Part shown: one piece after another, positions 47,530-59,401 of the stretch
Layout: every line of letters begins with the position of its first letter
Numbering within the stretch: position 1 is the first letter of the stretch
From: Hsuehochloa calcarea
Taxonomy: Eukaryota > Streptophyta > Magnoliopsida > Poales > Poaceae
Length of the DNA: 64,000 nucleotides
Direction: 5' to 3'
Assembly (NCBI GenBank): GCA_036346395.1
Contig: CM070606.1
Span: 21,748,915 to 21,812,914 of the forward strand
Notes under the pieces: generated by a model
What the model saw: the letters and a program-made list of their open reading frames with translations, nothing else
What the model was told of the DNA's origin: nothing
Database searches by the model: none
Made by a program: the position numbers and the translations under genes

Positions 47530-48590
47530 TGTAATACTCCGGAATAGATTTCGGTTAATAGAATGAAGCTGGAGGGGAAAAAGACAATTGCAAATTCGAA
47601 TTTCAGTTCAGTGGGGTTCTGTTTTTTCGCTAACTGGGCATGGCGCCACCCAGGAGGCCCAAGAGGGGGAGGCCGGCCCAAGGGGGGCCGGCCAAGGGAA
47701 GGGGGGAGGCGCCCCCAACCCTAGCCGCCTCCCCACTCCTCCTCTCCTCCCCCTTGAGCCGCCACCTCCCATCCCATGGCCGGCTCCTTGCTGCTCCTGG
47801 TGTCCTCGCTGCTGTGGTGTTGTCTCCGTGATCCCGGTGCTTCTCCCCAAGATCCTCCGACATCTCCTTTCCCGCTGTCGCCACCGGCCATCCTTCGCAT
47901 CCTTGTGGCGGCCCTTTGGAGAGGGAGGAGAGGAGAAGGGAGGAGGCCTTAGGGAACCAGATCATCGCCGTTCTCACGGGTCTTCAAGGGTAACGAAAGT
48001 CCCGATTCGCTGTTTGTATTAGTTTTGTTGCACTTTTGTTCATTTGGATTGGTTTAGTCTGCGAATCCAGATCTGTCCAGAATAGTGCAGTAGTTTGTGC
48101 GTGAGATTGAAGGCCTTTAGAGGCCGAATCTCAGGTCGACATCTTCTATAGATATGATCCTGGTCTCATTAGCTTTCTTTTGGCACCTGGATCACGAATT
48201 TTCACCTAGTGGTTTAAAAGTTATGACTGTTTTACCACGTTTTGCTCTGTCTGACAGAAACTTTGGGTTCAGTCGGTTGCACCTAGGTTTTTATCTAGTT
48301 AGAGTCAGAACCAGGTCGGCCACCCAACTAGGTTTATGAAGATAACTTCACCATGTTTCCAGGATGATAAAGATCACTTTATTTGGATCAGTGGTCTAAA
48401 AGTTAGAGCCTTTTCTTTGGGGCTATTCTGAATTCTGGTCACTCTGTGGATATAGTTTTCAGTAGATGTTTAGGCCCCTGTTTTGGCCGAATTAGAGTTT
48501 ACCATCAACTAGAGTTTCGTAGCCTGTTACGTTAAGAAAAGCTGGGCACTGGTTTCGTGTCGTTTCGAGTTCCAGATAATTAAATATGCT
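47530..48590 (+). repeat. Truncated 5' LTR of second LARD
   Basis: It matches 50795-51865 of the 3' LTR up to TTAAATATGCTTT and then diverges. ORFs at 47588-48022 come from its GC-rich block and have equivalents in the 3' LTR, so they are not independent genes. Confidence 0.88.
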
Positions 48591-50794
48591 TTCGTGTCGT
48601 TTCAATTGTGGACTCCACCTATGTTCAATGAGTTCATTGCCTAATTGGGTTTTCCCTTGGTTCTGTGTTCACTGCGAGTGGTAAGCAATTCTCTAATTGG
48701 AGAAGATCGTTTCTATTTGCCTCTTCTTTTGAGAAAGAATCAAGCCATTCTTTCCACGTGGGTCTTTCGAAATACTTTCTAAATGTTGTAGTGAGTTTGA
48801 TGATGATACATGTGGAAATTTGATCGCCCTTGGTGATATTGCTTAACATGAGAATACTTCGAGTTTTGTTTTCGTGACCTTTCGGGAGTTCATGAATCCT
48901 CTGGAAAACTAAAAATATTTTGGGTAACTTGAGGTTTTTAAAACATGCCTAAATTTTCTGCCCTTTTCACTCCAAAGGTTTCGAGTTTCAATCGTAATGC
49001 CGTTTTTATTTCGGTTGTTATTTGCTATTATCTTCTGAGTAATGTGTTCCCTCAACTACGAACTTAGTTTTCGTTTTCTAAGATCACCTTTAGCAGAATA
49101 TTTCTTTTGGTTTCTTGGCTGCCGTGGTGAGCAACGCTTTCCTGTATGAATGAACTTGTTTTTGTTCGCCTCTTCCTTTTGAGAAAGGATCACAGTTTTG
49201 TGTTACGAAGTGTTTGCAAGGTGAAAGTTTGGCAATTGTTTGGTAGTGGATGAGTAATCGTAGCGATGATATTTTGCTACCAAGTTATCGGAGGAGTAGT
49301 AGAATGTGAAATGGTTTTGATCTGTATCCCTTGGAGGGAAATTGATTCACCTGAAATGTTTGACTTTGAAGTAAGTCTGAATAGTGTTACGGCTGATTAA
49401 CACCTGGTATAGTGAAATTCTAGAACTTCAATTCAGGATTGAAAAGTTAGTGATTATCTGAGGTATGGAAACCTTCATTGAATTTTTAGAGTAACGCAAT
49501 TGGATAGCATTGCGAGATGGTGTGGGTGATTTCTGATGATGTCATTGAGTGAGTATGTTAGAATGGTGGTACTATTGGAGATTTAATTCGATGATTTCAC
49601 TATCAGTTATAAGAGCAATCTGTTGTAGAGATTTTAGAAGTTAAATCTGGGCTTTGCATTCGCTTATGCTAGACTTTGGTCACGCATCGATTGTGTGTAT
49701 AGAGGGTGGAATAAATGAGTTTCCCGAGCATGTTTATGCTAGGACCCTTTTGAAGCACTACATTTGCATGTGTACTGACGATTCTGAGTTGTTCTTGAAA
49801 ATTTGAGGTAATGTGATTATGTGGGACCTATTCTCAGGTGCTTTGAGCGCCGTCGATCAAATCGATTTTGGGTTAGTAGAAAGAGTTACCTGGAGTATTC
49901 GGTGGATTAAATAGAGCCTCTCCACAATGGTGTGGATGATGTACTTCAATTTGAACATAATTTGAGGATGAACAAACTAAGGGTTTAAGCTCATGTGGTA
50001 TGCGATGAATTCAAATTTCAAGGATTCGAGAGAAATTTTATTCATAGAAGAGAGAAACTGTGGAAAGGTATGTTCATCGGATAATGAAGTGTTTTCTTGA
50101 TTCTCGTTTGAGTTTGGTGTTGTTGACCGGTGTTTTCTGCAATTTGAGTTGGGGCTGTGTTGGCATGTAGATTCTTTCCAATTCAGACAAACTGCAAGTG
50201 TTTGGTTTGGGTGTTCCAGTAATTTCTCCTTTGGTTGTAGTGGTTTTCATTTGTAAACTGCCTATTTAGAGAATGGATTTGTTTTGAGATGAATTGTCAA
50301 ATTTGGAATTTAATCTTTTGGTGGAGAGTTAACATTGAGTGGACGCGATGAGGACTCGCTATTTTCAATTGGATTCTCTTCGCTTCCGAAAGTTGCGTAA
50401 ATTGGAAAGTTGGTATTTCGCTTTGACCGTCTCGGTACTCGCGAAGCACGCAACGCCGGGTGTGTTCTCGCGTCGAGTGGGCAGCTGAACCATTCAAGGC
50501 TCGAGTTATAGTTTAAGACGTTGACCATCGAGTATGGTCTTACCTTCGATCCTCTTCTGATGAGGGTGCCTAGAAAGTTCAGGTTGAGTGTTAGGTCAGG
50601 CGCCGTTTTGGGTCTTTGGGTTGTGGTTTTCTAGTCCGAAGAGAGGCCGCTTGAGAGCTAGAATCCTCGTCGCAATAAGTATCCGCACTGCTCGCTTTTG
50701 GTACGTGTTTTCCGTTAATAAATTCCAGTCGCAGTTTTATTTTGAATAGATCTGTGTTTAGATTCGAGGTCGAATCCTGTTAAGGGGGGTAGAA

Positions 50795-53025
50795 TGTAAT
50801 ACTCCTGAATAGAATTCGGTTAATAGAATGAAGCTGGAGGGGAAAAAGACAATTGCAAATTCGGAATTTCCAGTTCACTGGGGTTCTGCTTTTTCGCCAA
50901 CTGGGGCATGGCCGCCACCCAGGAGGCCCAAGAGGGGGAGGCCGGCCCAAGGGGGGCCGGCCAAGGGAAGGGGGGAGGCGCCCCAACCCTAGCCGCCTCC
51001 CCCACTCCCTCCTCTCCCTCCCCTTGAGCCGCCACCTCCCCATCCCATGGCGGCTCCTTGCTGCTCCCCGTGTCCTCGCTTCTGTGGTGTTGTCTCCGTG
51101 ATCCCGGTGCTTCTCCTCAAGATCCCCTCCGACATCTCCTTTCCCCGCCGTCGTCACCGGCCATCCTTCGCATCCTTGTGGCCGGCCCTTTGGAGAGGGA
51201 GGAGAGGAGAAGGGAGGGAGGCCTTAGGGAACCAGATCATCGTCGTTCTACGGGTCTTCAAGGGTAACGAAAGTCCCGATTCGCTGTTTGTATTAGTTTT
51301 GTTGCACTTTTGTTCATTTGGATTGGTTTAGTCTGCGAATCCAGATCTGTCCAGAATAGTGCAGCAGTTTGTGCGTGAGATTGAAGGCCTTTAGAGGCCG
51401 AATCTCAGGTCAACATCTTCTGTAGATATGATCCTGATCTCATTAGCTTTCTTTTGGCACCTGGATCACGAATTTTCACCCAGTGGTTTAAAAGTTATGA
51501 CTGTTTTACCACGTTCTTCTCTGTCTGACAGAAACTTTGGGTTCAGTCGGTTGCACCTAGGTTTTTATCTAGTTAGAGTCAGAACCAGGTCGGCCACCCA
51601 ACTAGGTTTATGAAGATAACTTCACCATGTTTCCAGGCTGATAAAGATCACTTTATTTGGATCAGTGGTCTAAAAGTTAGAGCCTTTTCTTTGGGGCTGT
51701 TCTGAATTCTGGTCAGTCTGTGGATATAGTTTTCAGTAGATGTTTAGGCCCCTGTTTTGGCCGAATTAGAGTTTACCATAAACTAGAGTTTCGTAGCCTG
51801 TTACGTTAAGAAAAGCTGGGCACTGGTTTCGTGTCGTTTCGAGTTCCAGATAATTAAATATGCTTTTTCTCGTACCGCTGCTCATAAGGGCTGAAATCTG
51901 GCAGAATAGTTTATTTTCAATTTGGGTCTATGCGGTATATTGAATAGTCAGGGGTTATTGTAGAACATCGGTAGCAGTGTTATATCGTTGTTCTTATTTT
52001 GGGAACATGCTTGTGTAGGCGGTGAGACAACACGTGTGGGAACACCTCCGTTGCCTGCTAACGAGTCACAACACGAAAGGCAAGTACTGTATGTTAACTG
52101 GTGTTGAATTCAAAGGAATGCATAATGATATGTTGTTTACATGAATATTTTGTGCTTTGTTCATGATGTTGATACACTGCAAGTAACTTGTATACTATGA
52201 TTGATGCATTATGTGATGTGAGAATGAATGATTATATTTGTTCGTATTTGTATATGAATGCCATGTGTATCTTTTCGTTTATGAGTACTATTCAATCTTG
52301 CCATGGGATCACATCATGACATGCATAAATTACCTTTGTAAGACCCATCAATTCCAGTATGGGCACTTGAAAATCCCATCAATTCCAGAATGGGTACGTG
52401 AGTCCACCATTCCGATGTGGGCCATGTTACGTGAGTCCACCATTCCAATGTGGGCCATGTTGGACGGCCGTATGAAACGTTCTTCATACGGTTACTTTAA
52501 GTGAACACCGACGGGTGTTTCACTCGCTATACCGGTATATGCTGCGATATGTCCAATTCCTTCAATGCATCATTCCACTTCATCCATTCATAAAGTTGTT
52601 TCCCATCAATGTTCAAGTTATGATTGTGATATATTGTTCATGGTATGTTTGATTGTTACATACAAGTACTTGCTGAGTCTTTGGCTCATTCTTGCTTTGT
52701 TGTTTTATTTAGGTAAATGACAAGGAAGAATGAACTCGTGGCGGGTAGTTCAACATGATGCACTCACTACCATAATCCAAACATTTTGAGAACTTTTACT
52801 GTCGTTATTTATGTCTTGTGTTGAATTGTATTAAGCCATTTTGGTCATAACTACCGTATCCCCCTGAATTGTTTAATTCCATTCCGTTGATTAAACTTGA
52901 TGATGAATTCTTGTTTTCGTATATCCTTATTATTTGCTTCACCTTGTCATGCGTTTTGATGTTATTATTCTAAAGAGTAGTGGTTGTAGGTGACATCTTG
53001 ACTTCCTTATAGTCAGGGTGTTACA
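50795..53025 (+). repeat. 3' LTR of second LARD
   Basis: A full 2231-bp LTR from TGTAATACTCC to GGGTGTTACA. It contains two tandem copies of a TACGTGAGTCCACCATTCC-type unit (about 52395 and 52428). Confidence 0.9.
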
Positions 53026-53203
53026 TTGGTAAACTTTTTAAATCTTCCTACACTTTTCCACTCCTATTAACAATTAATGCCATTGCAAGTGCAGCTTAGT
53101 TCCACATTGTCTGAGCATACAGTGGGTATACAATTTGGTTGAAGGAATGACTTCTACATTTTACAACATATGGCACCGGATCAAATCCTAAAAATAACAC
53201 ATG

Positions 53204-53458
53204 CTCCCTCCGTTCTTTTGTACTTGTTGTTTTATAATATGTGTAATCAACCTTTTTACAATTTGAATACAAATATATATTATTTATTTGGATTTGTCAC
53301 ATGAAAATTGTACTAATAGATTGTCATAAAAAATTCTTTTGTATCATTATCCTGTTTATATTTTTGAAACATATAATTAGAAAAAGTAATAGATAAATAT
53401 GTATATTAGAGACCGTGATGATATCCAAAACAACAAGTAAAAATAATAGAGCCGGTAG
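53204..53458. mobile_element. Stowaway-like MITE, degenerate
   Basis: It begins CTCCCTCCGTTCTTTTGTAC and has TACTTGTTGTTTT on the left inverted as AAAACAACAAGTA on the right. CTCCCTCCGT is the standard Stowaway (Tc1/mariner) terminus. The right terminus has decayed. Confidence 0.6.
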
Positions 53459-54124
53459 CTAATAAGAATGGAACTCAGACCTACCAAACCATTGTGAGCT
53501 TAGGGTGCCATACCGGTTTTAGGACTATTCAACGGCCAGCAAACAATAATGTATAGCTCAATTTGACATATAAATTTGTGTTGTATTGAGTATTGTGACC
53601 ACCGTAATACCCTACATCCCTATGATACTACTAATTCAAGCTTGTGAACAACTAAGCATGCATAAAGAAGCCTACCCAAATCAGAAAGGATATGTTTATA
53701 TACCATATCGGATGCCATTATACACGTAACATATTTCACTGCATTGGTGTCCCAAGTGATTGTCACGTGCGTGTGGGCACTGCGCTCACTTATTTGTGTG
53801 CATTCTGTACAATGCACATGCGAATCTATATTAGAGTAGGTTCCAGGACATATTAAACCATTATCAGGATTTGCTCTTTGTGCTGCTAGACCTAATCAAG
53901 TCAAAGCTGATAAACTCCCTTAGAAGTTCCTTTTTGTATTTAGAGTAACTCGCGCCAGGTCCCTAAACTTGCAACGAAGTATCACTTAGATCCTTAAATT
54001 TGAAAAATAACCTCAGGCCCCTAGCTAAAATTGTATTAACAAATTGCCATTACGTCCCTAAACTTGCAAAACCCTAGGTCATTATGATTTAATAATTAGC
54101 TAAAAATTTTAATGTATTAGTAAT
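53459..54124. other. AT-rich intergenic
   Basis: The GTCCCTAAACTTGCAA word at 53958 recurs at about 54054 (CGTCCCTAAACTTGCAA), a common grass repeat motif. No gene is seen. Confidence 0.4.
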
Positions 54125-54126
54125 TA

Positions 54127-54215
54127 CTCCCTCGTATTCACAAAAACAAGTCGTTTTGTCATACGTGTTGTCAAACTTGGAAAACTTTGGATATTGATAA
54201 CATTTTAATTATTTA

Positions 54216-54265
<50 letters not shown>

Positions 54266-54421
54266 ATTATATGTGTAAATTCGTCTCAAAAAGTACTTTC
54301 ATAATATTATAGTTTTATTGGGTTTTATAAATATATTACAATAGTAATTAGTGGTTAAAGTTGTATTTTAGGAGACCGTGTCGATATTCAAAATAACTTA
54401 GTTTTTTTGTGAACAGGGGAG
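54127..54421. mobile_element. Stowaway MITE with TA target site and AT microsatellite
   Basis: CTCCCTCGTATTCACAAAAA on the left pairs with TTTTTTTGTGAACAGGGGAG on the right, and TA flanks both ends (54125-54126 and 54422-54423). The interior includes an (AT)n run at about 54218-54260. Confidence 0.8.
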
Positions 54422-54449
54422 TAGCTATCAATTCCTATTGGGGTAAAAT

Positions 54450-55074
54450 GGAGGATACCCCCGGCATAGCAATTTTACCAAACAGGTGTTTTCTCAGTGA
54501 AATCGGCGTACAAACTCGACGTCAGGCTGCGGGATCAGCATATGCACAGGGATGCCTCGTCTTCGACAGCCGAGGACACCACACTAAGTGAATTCCCGTG
54601 GAACCACATCTGGAACCTAGAGTTGCCAAACAAAGTGAAGATGTTCTTCCGGCGCTTGGCTCATAACAGCTTGCCCCTGAGGGTGAACGTAAGGAGATGG
54701 GGAGTAAATTTAGATACTATTTAACCTTTATGCAACCGGTTAGATGAGGATGGTCCGCATTCTTTCTCTAGATGCAAGGCAGTAAAGGCATGCTGGCGGC
54801 AGATAAACCTGGAGAATATTACATTGGAACTGCAACAACATGCTTCTGTGGAAGATGTTTTTCAGCATTCGTGGAGGCTTGATCAAACAATACGGCTGCA
54901 AATTTGGGTGCTTTTGTTGCAGTTGTGGTCTGCTAGGAACAAGCAAAATGCCGGAGAGAGTAGAAGCAGCACTGAAGATATATTCCGCTCGATCGGTAGC
55001 TTTCTACTGTAGCGAACTGGACAGTCTGAATAAGGGGTTGGGCAGCAGTGCGTCAGGCGTCAACTGAAATGGCA
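54450..55074 (+). pseudogene. LINE C-terminal region: zf-RVT domain
   Basis: The plus-strand frames read FSVKSAYKL, then FPWNHIWNLELPNKVKMFFR and later DGPHSFSRCKAVKACW. This is the zinc-binding region that follows reverse transcriptase in grass LINE-like ORF2 and related proteins. A TAA at 54722-54724 and frame changes break it. RT itself is missing, so the copy is 5'-truncated, the usual outcome of LINE insertion. The hAT element interrupts it at 55083 and the RNase H-like part resumes at 58894. Confidence 0.75.
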
Positions 55075-55272
55075 GCCTCCACCCAGTGGCGGAGCTAGAA
55101 ATGACACGATAGGCTGCACACTTCACACTCATAATTTTATAGTTTATATAATAATTTTATAATATCGTAAATCCAGTACATAGGTATTAAATTTGTCAAA
55201 AGCACAATACAAATAGTTCAAATAAAGTCTTACATAAATAGAAAATTATAAAATATGCAACTATAAAAAAAA

Positions 55273-57664
55273 TTACAATACCACTTTACATGTTTTCATG
55301 CCTTGAAAACGTTTCATTACATCATCTTCATTAACCTTCAAAAAAATTTCCCTCTCAATAAATGCGACTAAACAATCATTCAAGAATTGATCGCCCATAC
55401 TATTTCTCAACTTGTTCTTCACAAGACTCATAGCAGAAAATACACTTTCAACGCTCGCCGTCGTCACCGATAGGAGCAATACCAATTTCAGAAGCAAGTA
55501 TACCAACTTGTAAACTTCATGCTTTTTTGTTTCAACAAGTTTAATAGAAAGGTCACCAAGATTGTTGAGCTCCTTAAACCTATCATCACTTCGCATGTCA
55601 TCAATGAAATTATCAAGTTGGAAAGAGAGTCTCATTAAATCTGTACTTGAAAACTCATTGGGATAAAAATTTACAAGGTTAAGTACTTTCTCCTTATCAA
55701 AGGCTTCAAATGAGTTGCGAGGATTCAAGGTAAACATGCACACAAGCAACTCCATATTAACTTTGTCAAACCGATTATCAAGCTCTTGAAGAACACTATC
55801 AATGATGCCAAGATATACTTCCCTTCTGAAATGATCATCATTTGTTTGTTTGGGGAAAAAACGCTTTGATCTTCCAAAAGACACATATTTCTTATTTGGC
55901 TCAGGAACTTTAATGCGATGTTTCATACAAAATGATGTAACTTTTTCCTGAAGAAAATCTTCCCAACCATGGCTTCTCATATGTTGCAATCTGTCCTTAG
56001 CCAAATTAACAAGTGTCATAGCATTAATAATATCTTGGTCCCTTTTTTGCAAAGACTGACATAAATCATCTGTGTACCCAAGTATGGCTAGCATCAAGTT
56101 TGCCATGAAAACAAAATCAAATGACTCAAAGGCTGCCACCATAGCATGGACTTTTCCCCATTCATTCTTTAGGGAGGGATCTTTTCCAATCATTATGAGT
56201 ACTTTGCGGATTGTAGAATACAAACCGATAATGTGCAAAACAGTTTTGTAATGAGAACCCCAACGTGTGTCACCGGGCCTAGCCAACCCCATCTCTTGAT
56301 TCAACCCTCGTCCACTTTCAATTTCACCAGAATCTAGTGCTTCCAAAACTTCCTGAGCTCTAGTGTTTCGAAGCATTTCATGGCGCTTACAAGAAACTCC
56401 AATAACGTTTAGCAAATTTGATAGTTGGTCAAAAAACCAAACACAATCTGCATTGCCCTTAAGTAAAGACTCAAAGAGTGATCAATAAGTAAAGACTCAA
56501 TTGCATCCTTAAGTGACAAAGAAGTGGTATCAGCCACATGAACTACTCCAAGGAACCGCTCACATACCCTTCCTAGTTTATCAACATAACGCAAGCAAAG
56601 GGCTAGTTGTTCTTTTTGGGATACATCACTTGATTCATCAGCTAGAATTGCAAAGTGGTCATCACCAATATCTTCAATTATTTGTCTAGTAGTTTTCTTG
56701 GCACAACAGTTAATAATTTCCTTTTGTATGGGATGGGAAGTCAAGGTGCAATTTCCAGGAGCATTTTTCAAAACAACCTTATTAACTTCTTCATTACTTT
56801 CTGCAAGCCATTTCAAAAGCTCAAGGAAGTTTCCCTTGTTACTAGATTGTTCACTTTCATCATGTCCACGAAATGCCAATCCTTGACGCAAAATAAACCT
56901 CAAGCATTTAAGTGAATAACTGAACCTTGCCTTGTAAAGATGCTTGTCTTCTTTAGTTCGCTTCACAATAACATGAGTAACTGAAGTTTTTGGTTTCACA
57001 AAGAAATTAAATTTCTCTTGAGCTTGATTATGGACACTTTTTATACCACCCACATGTTTGTCAAGTGCATCGTATTTATTCCAATTTCTCCAACCACCTT
57101 TAACAAAGCTATCACCCCTACGCTTTTCTCCTTGAACAAATAACAGACAAAGCAAAATGCAGCATCCTTTTCGACACTATATTCAATCCAATGGTACTTG
57201 TCCAACCAATTAAGACTGAAGTGACGTCTTTTACCTGATATTTCTTTGACAGGAAAATCATGTGTATAAGGTTGGCATGGTCCTTTCATAATATATCCTC
57301 TCCGAACTGCATCTTGATCATTGACATCATAGCTTGTGATAGGTGTCCTTTTCCCTGGATCATGTGGAAGAAGCTCAACATCATAAATGCTTTCCTCACT
57401 GCCAATAAGTGTATTTGAAGCTCCTGCGCTTCTCGATTGGGGTTGGGATTGGTCATTGACAGCAACCACAACATCAACCACAGCATCAATATTCTCCGTC
57501 TGAGAAGAAGTCAATTGATTCACATTTGCTTGAGTTCCTCCTCTACCTTCTTGAGTCTCCTCTACCCCCTGGACCCCTTCAGCCGGTGATGAAGAAGATG
57601 GAATATTTTTTGCCTTCACTTCGCGATCCCCAAAAAAAGAAAGGATGTCTCTATTCCTCTTCAT
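55273..57664 (-). pseudogene. hAT transposase, ZMYM1/DUF4371 type, frameshifted and deleted
   Basis: The ATG at 57664 opens MKRNRDILSFF, then a TTF-type zinc-finger region (HWIEYSVEKDAAFCFVCYLF). A frameshift near 57125 moves it to the frame of 57155-56409 (DUF4371-like, DDHFAILADESSDVSQKEQL). There a deletion removes the part that normally carries GQGYDGASNM, and the reading resumes in another frame from 56415 (ISVLKRHEML-like region) to the C-terminal hAT dimerisation domain (VESVFSAMSLVKNKLRNSM). TAAGTAAAGACTCAA occurs at both sides of the lesion (56460-56474 and 56486-56500). The enzyme would cut and paste the element in the nucleus, but this copy lacks core residues and is non-autonomous. 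Confidence 0.9.
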
Positions 57665-58885
57665 GTCTTTCCAATCTACATTGACATATCAAAACAAGAT
57701 TTTTAAATTAGTACATTACTAGTTTACTACATTAGCATACGACATACCATATGGATCTAATGGTCTATCAAGTATCAACTAATGTTATTAATCAGCTATC
57801 AAGACAACTAGACAAACATACTAATAAAAGATCAAAAGAGGCTCCAACAGTGAACAATCCAACTCTGTTACTCTAAGTCTGAAGCATTCCAATGACCAAT
57901 CAAGTACAAAAGTGAAAAGTACTCTATCAATATTTAAATAGCATGTAGCCCTCCACTACCAGTCAAACACTATGCTCTGCTAGTCTGCTCTGCTGTCATT
58001 CTGTCAACCAAAGCAATCAATGAATTGTCTAGAGGCTAAAGCTGAAAGCTCCACCTTCAGAGTTCAGTCCTTCACGGCAGCATCACGCCATCACGCCTCC
58101 ACTACTAAAGCCGAAAGGCTAAAGCACAAGCAGCCAAGCAGGCAGTCGGTCCAACACTCCAAATCGGCAAAATCCTACTGGCTCATTCTTTCATTCAGTC
58201 AAGCAATGAAGCAAGCAGGCCAGGCCGGCAGCAGGCGGACGCTGTCACGACTCACGTCGGTCGCCGCCTCGCAGAGTCGCAGACCACCGATCGCCGACGA
58301 GGCTCCACCGACCACCGCTCCGCGCCTCGTCGCTCCAGCCTCCAGAGTCCACCTGCCTCGTGCCTCGGCACCGAAGCGGCGAGCGCCAGCCACCAACGGC
58401 CAGCCGACAGAGGAGGCGGCAAGCGCCGCAGCCTCCTCACACCGCGGGTCGTCCTAACTCCCGCGCCGCCTCCCGGCTCCGGCTCCCACCGCCCCACGCT
58501 GCGAGCCGTGCCGGCTGCCGACGGTGACCGACAAGCGAAGCGGGCAAGGTGAAGGCGGCGACCCGCCTCCCGCAGCCCCGCACCGCGCCGCCCTCCCGGC
58601 TCCCACCGTCCAACGCCGTGCGCCAGCACCACTGGGCGCGCTGCTCCAGACGGGTGAGTCACTGACGCTGGGGAGGAGAGATTTCAGATTAGGGTTGGGG
58701 ATTAAGGATTGGGGGATTGCCGGATTGGGGATATTAGGAGTGCTAGAGTGGATTTGGACCGACTGGGCTAGTGATTTTACTAATAGGCTGGGTTGAAACA
58801 TGAATTCCCGATATAATCTTTGCTGTTTTTTTGAAATTTTGGGGGTGCCGGTGCATACCCGGCACCCCTACTGGCTCCGCCCCTG
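57665..58885 (-). promoter_or_regulatory. hAT 5' region
   Basis: AT-rich sequence nearest the transposase start, then a GC-rich block with overlapping low-complexity ORFs on both strands, and the TIR. It presumably holds the transposase promoter. The ORFs look like composition effects. Confidence 0.45.
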
Positions 58886-58893
58886 CCTCCACC

Positions 58894-59400
58894 TGACCAC
58901 TTTTACAAACTGAATCTGTGATGGTGCTTACTATAGCTCGTTTGGCCATGGAGGATGGGGTTTTGTGATCTGAAACTGCAATGGGGATGTTCTAGCTGCT
59001 GTTGCTAGTTTTGAACCAAGATTTTATCACGCGCTCCATGCGGAAGTGTTTGCTGGCTTGTCTACAGAGTCTGAAATGTGTGGTGGAGCTCGGCATCGAA
59101 CGGGTTATCATAGAAACGGATGCTGCCACTGCGGCCAAGACTTTGAACCCCACTGATCTCGATCGCTCGGATGTGGGTGTCTTGATCAAGGAATGCATGC
59201 CGTAGTGTTATGATCTCTGATTTCTCTCAAGTGTGCGTTGCTCCTCGCCTTCATGAATCCAGTAGAGTAGTTGATAGACTTGCCAGTGTTGACTCTGGTC
59301 TTGTGGTGGAGAGGTCTAAAGCTATGGCTAGACCAAACTCCCTCTTTTGCAACTGATCTGGTGACCGGCTATTTGTTTAATGGAAGTTGTCTTCCCTATA
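58894..59400 (+). pseudogene. LINE RNase H-like domain (RVT_3) and 3' end
   Basis: After the hAT TSD the LINE resumes. KLNLM-like and IARLAMEDG stretches with stops are followed by a clear CLQSLKCVVELGIERVIIET block and LDRSDVGVLIKECMP, the RNase H-like domain found at the C-terminus of plant LINE ORF2. TTTAATGGAAGTTGTCTTCCC near 59377 resembles LINE 3' UTR endings. Stops (after 59205 and elsewhere) show decay. Confidence 0.75.
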
Positions 59401-59401
59401 A

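Larger units (their letters stand above)
47530..53025 (+). mobile_element. Second LARD copy, internally deleted, TSD TTGGT
   Basis: Plus-strand copy of the 35683 family, 5496 bp, flanked by TTGGT at 47525-47529 and 53026-53030. Its 3' LTR (50795-53025, 2231 bp) is complete and preceded by a purine tract (TTAAGGGGGGTAGAA, 50780-50794). Its 5' LTR stops near 48590, and the sequence jumps into the interior. The U5 end, the PBS and about 1.5 kb of interior are missing. Without a PBS it could not be reverse-transcribed again. No coding capacity is seen. Confidence 0.9.
55083..58885 (-). mobile_element. hAT transposon with 8-bp TSD
   Basis: A 3803-bp element with termini CAGTGGCGGAGCTAG and, inverted, CAGGGGCGGAGCCAG. 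It is flanked by exact CCTCCACC duplications (55075-55082 and 58886-58893), the 8-bp signature of hAT elements. It carries a minus-strand transposase (55273-57664) and a GC-rich 5' region (about 58040-58790). It interrupts the LINE. Confidence 0.95.

Noticed and set aside
47588..48022. 144-codon plus-strand ORF and its antisense partners
   Set aside because: They lie in the GC-rich block of a LARD LTR, recur in the other LTR at 50853-51331 with frame differences, and match no protein family.
57665..58800. ORFs on both strands of the hAT 5' region
   Set aside because: Low-complexity Ala/Arg/Gly-rich readings from GC composition, with no domain and no conservation clue.
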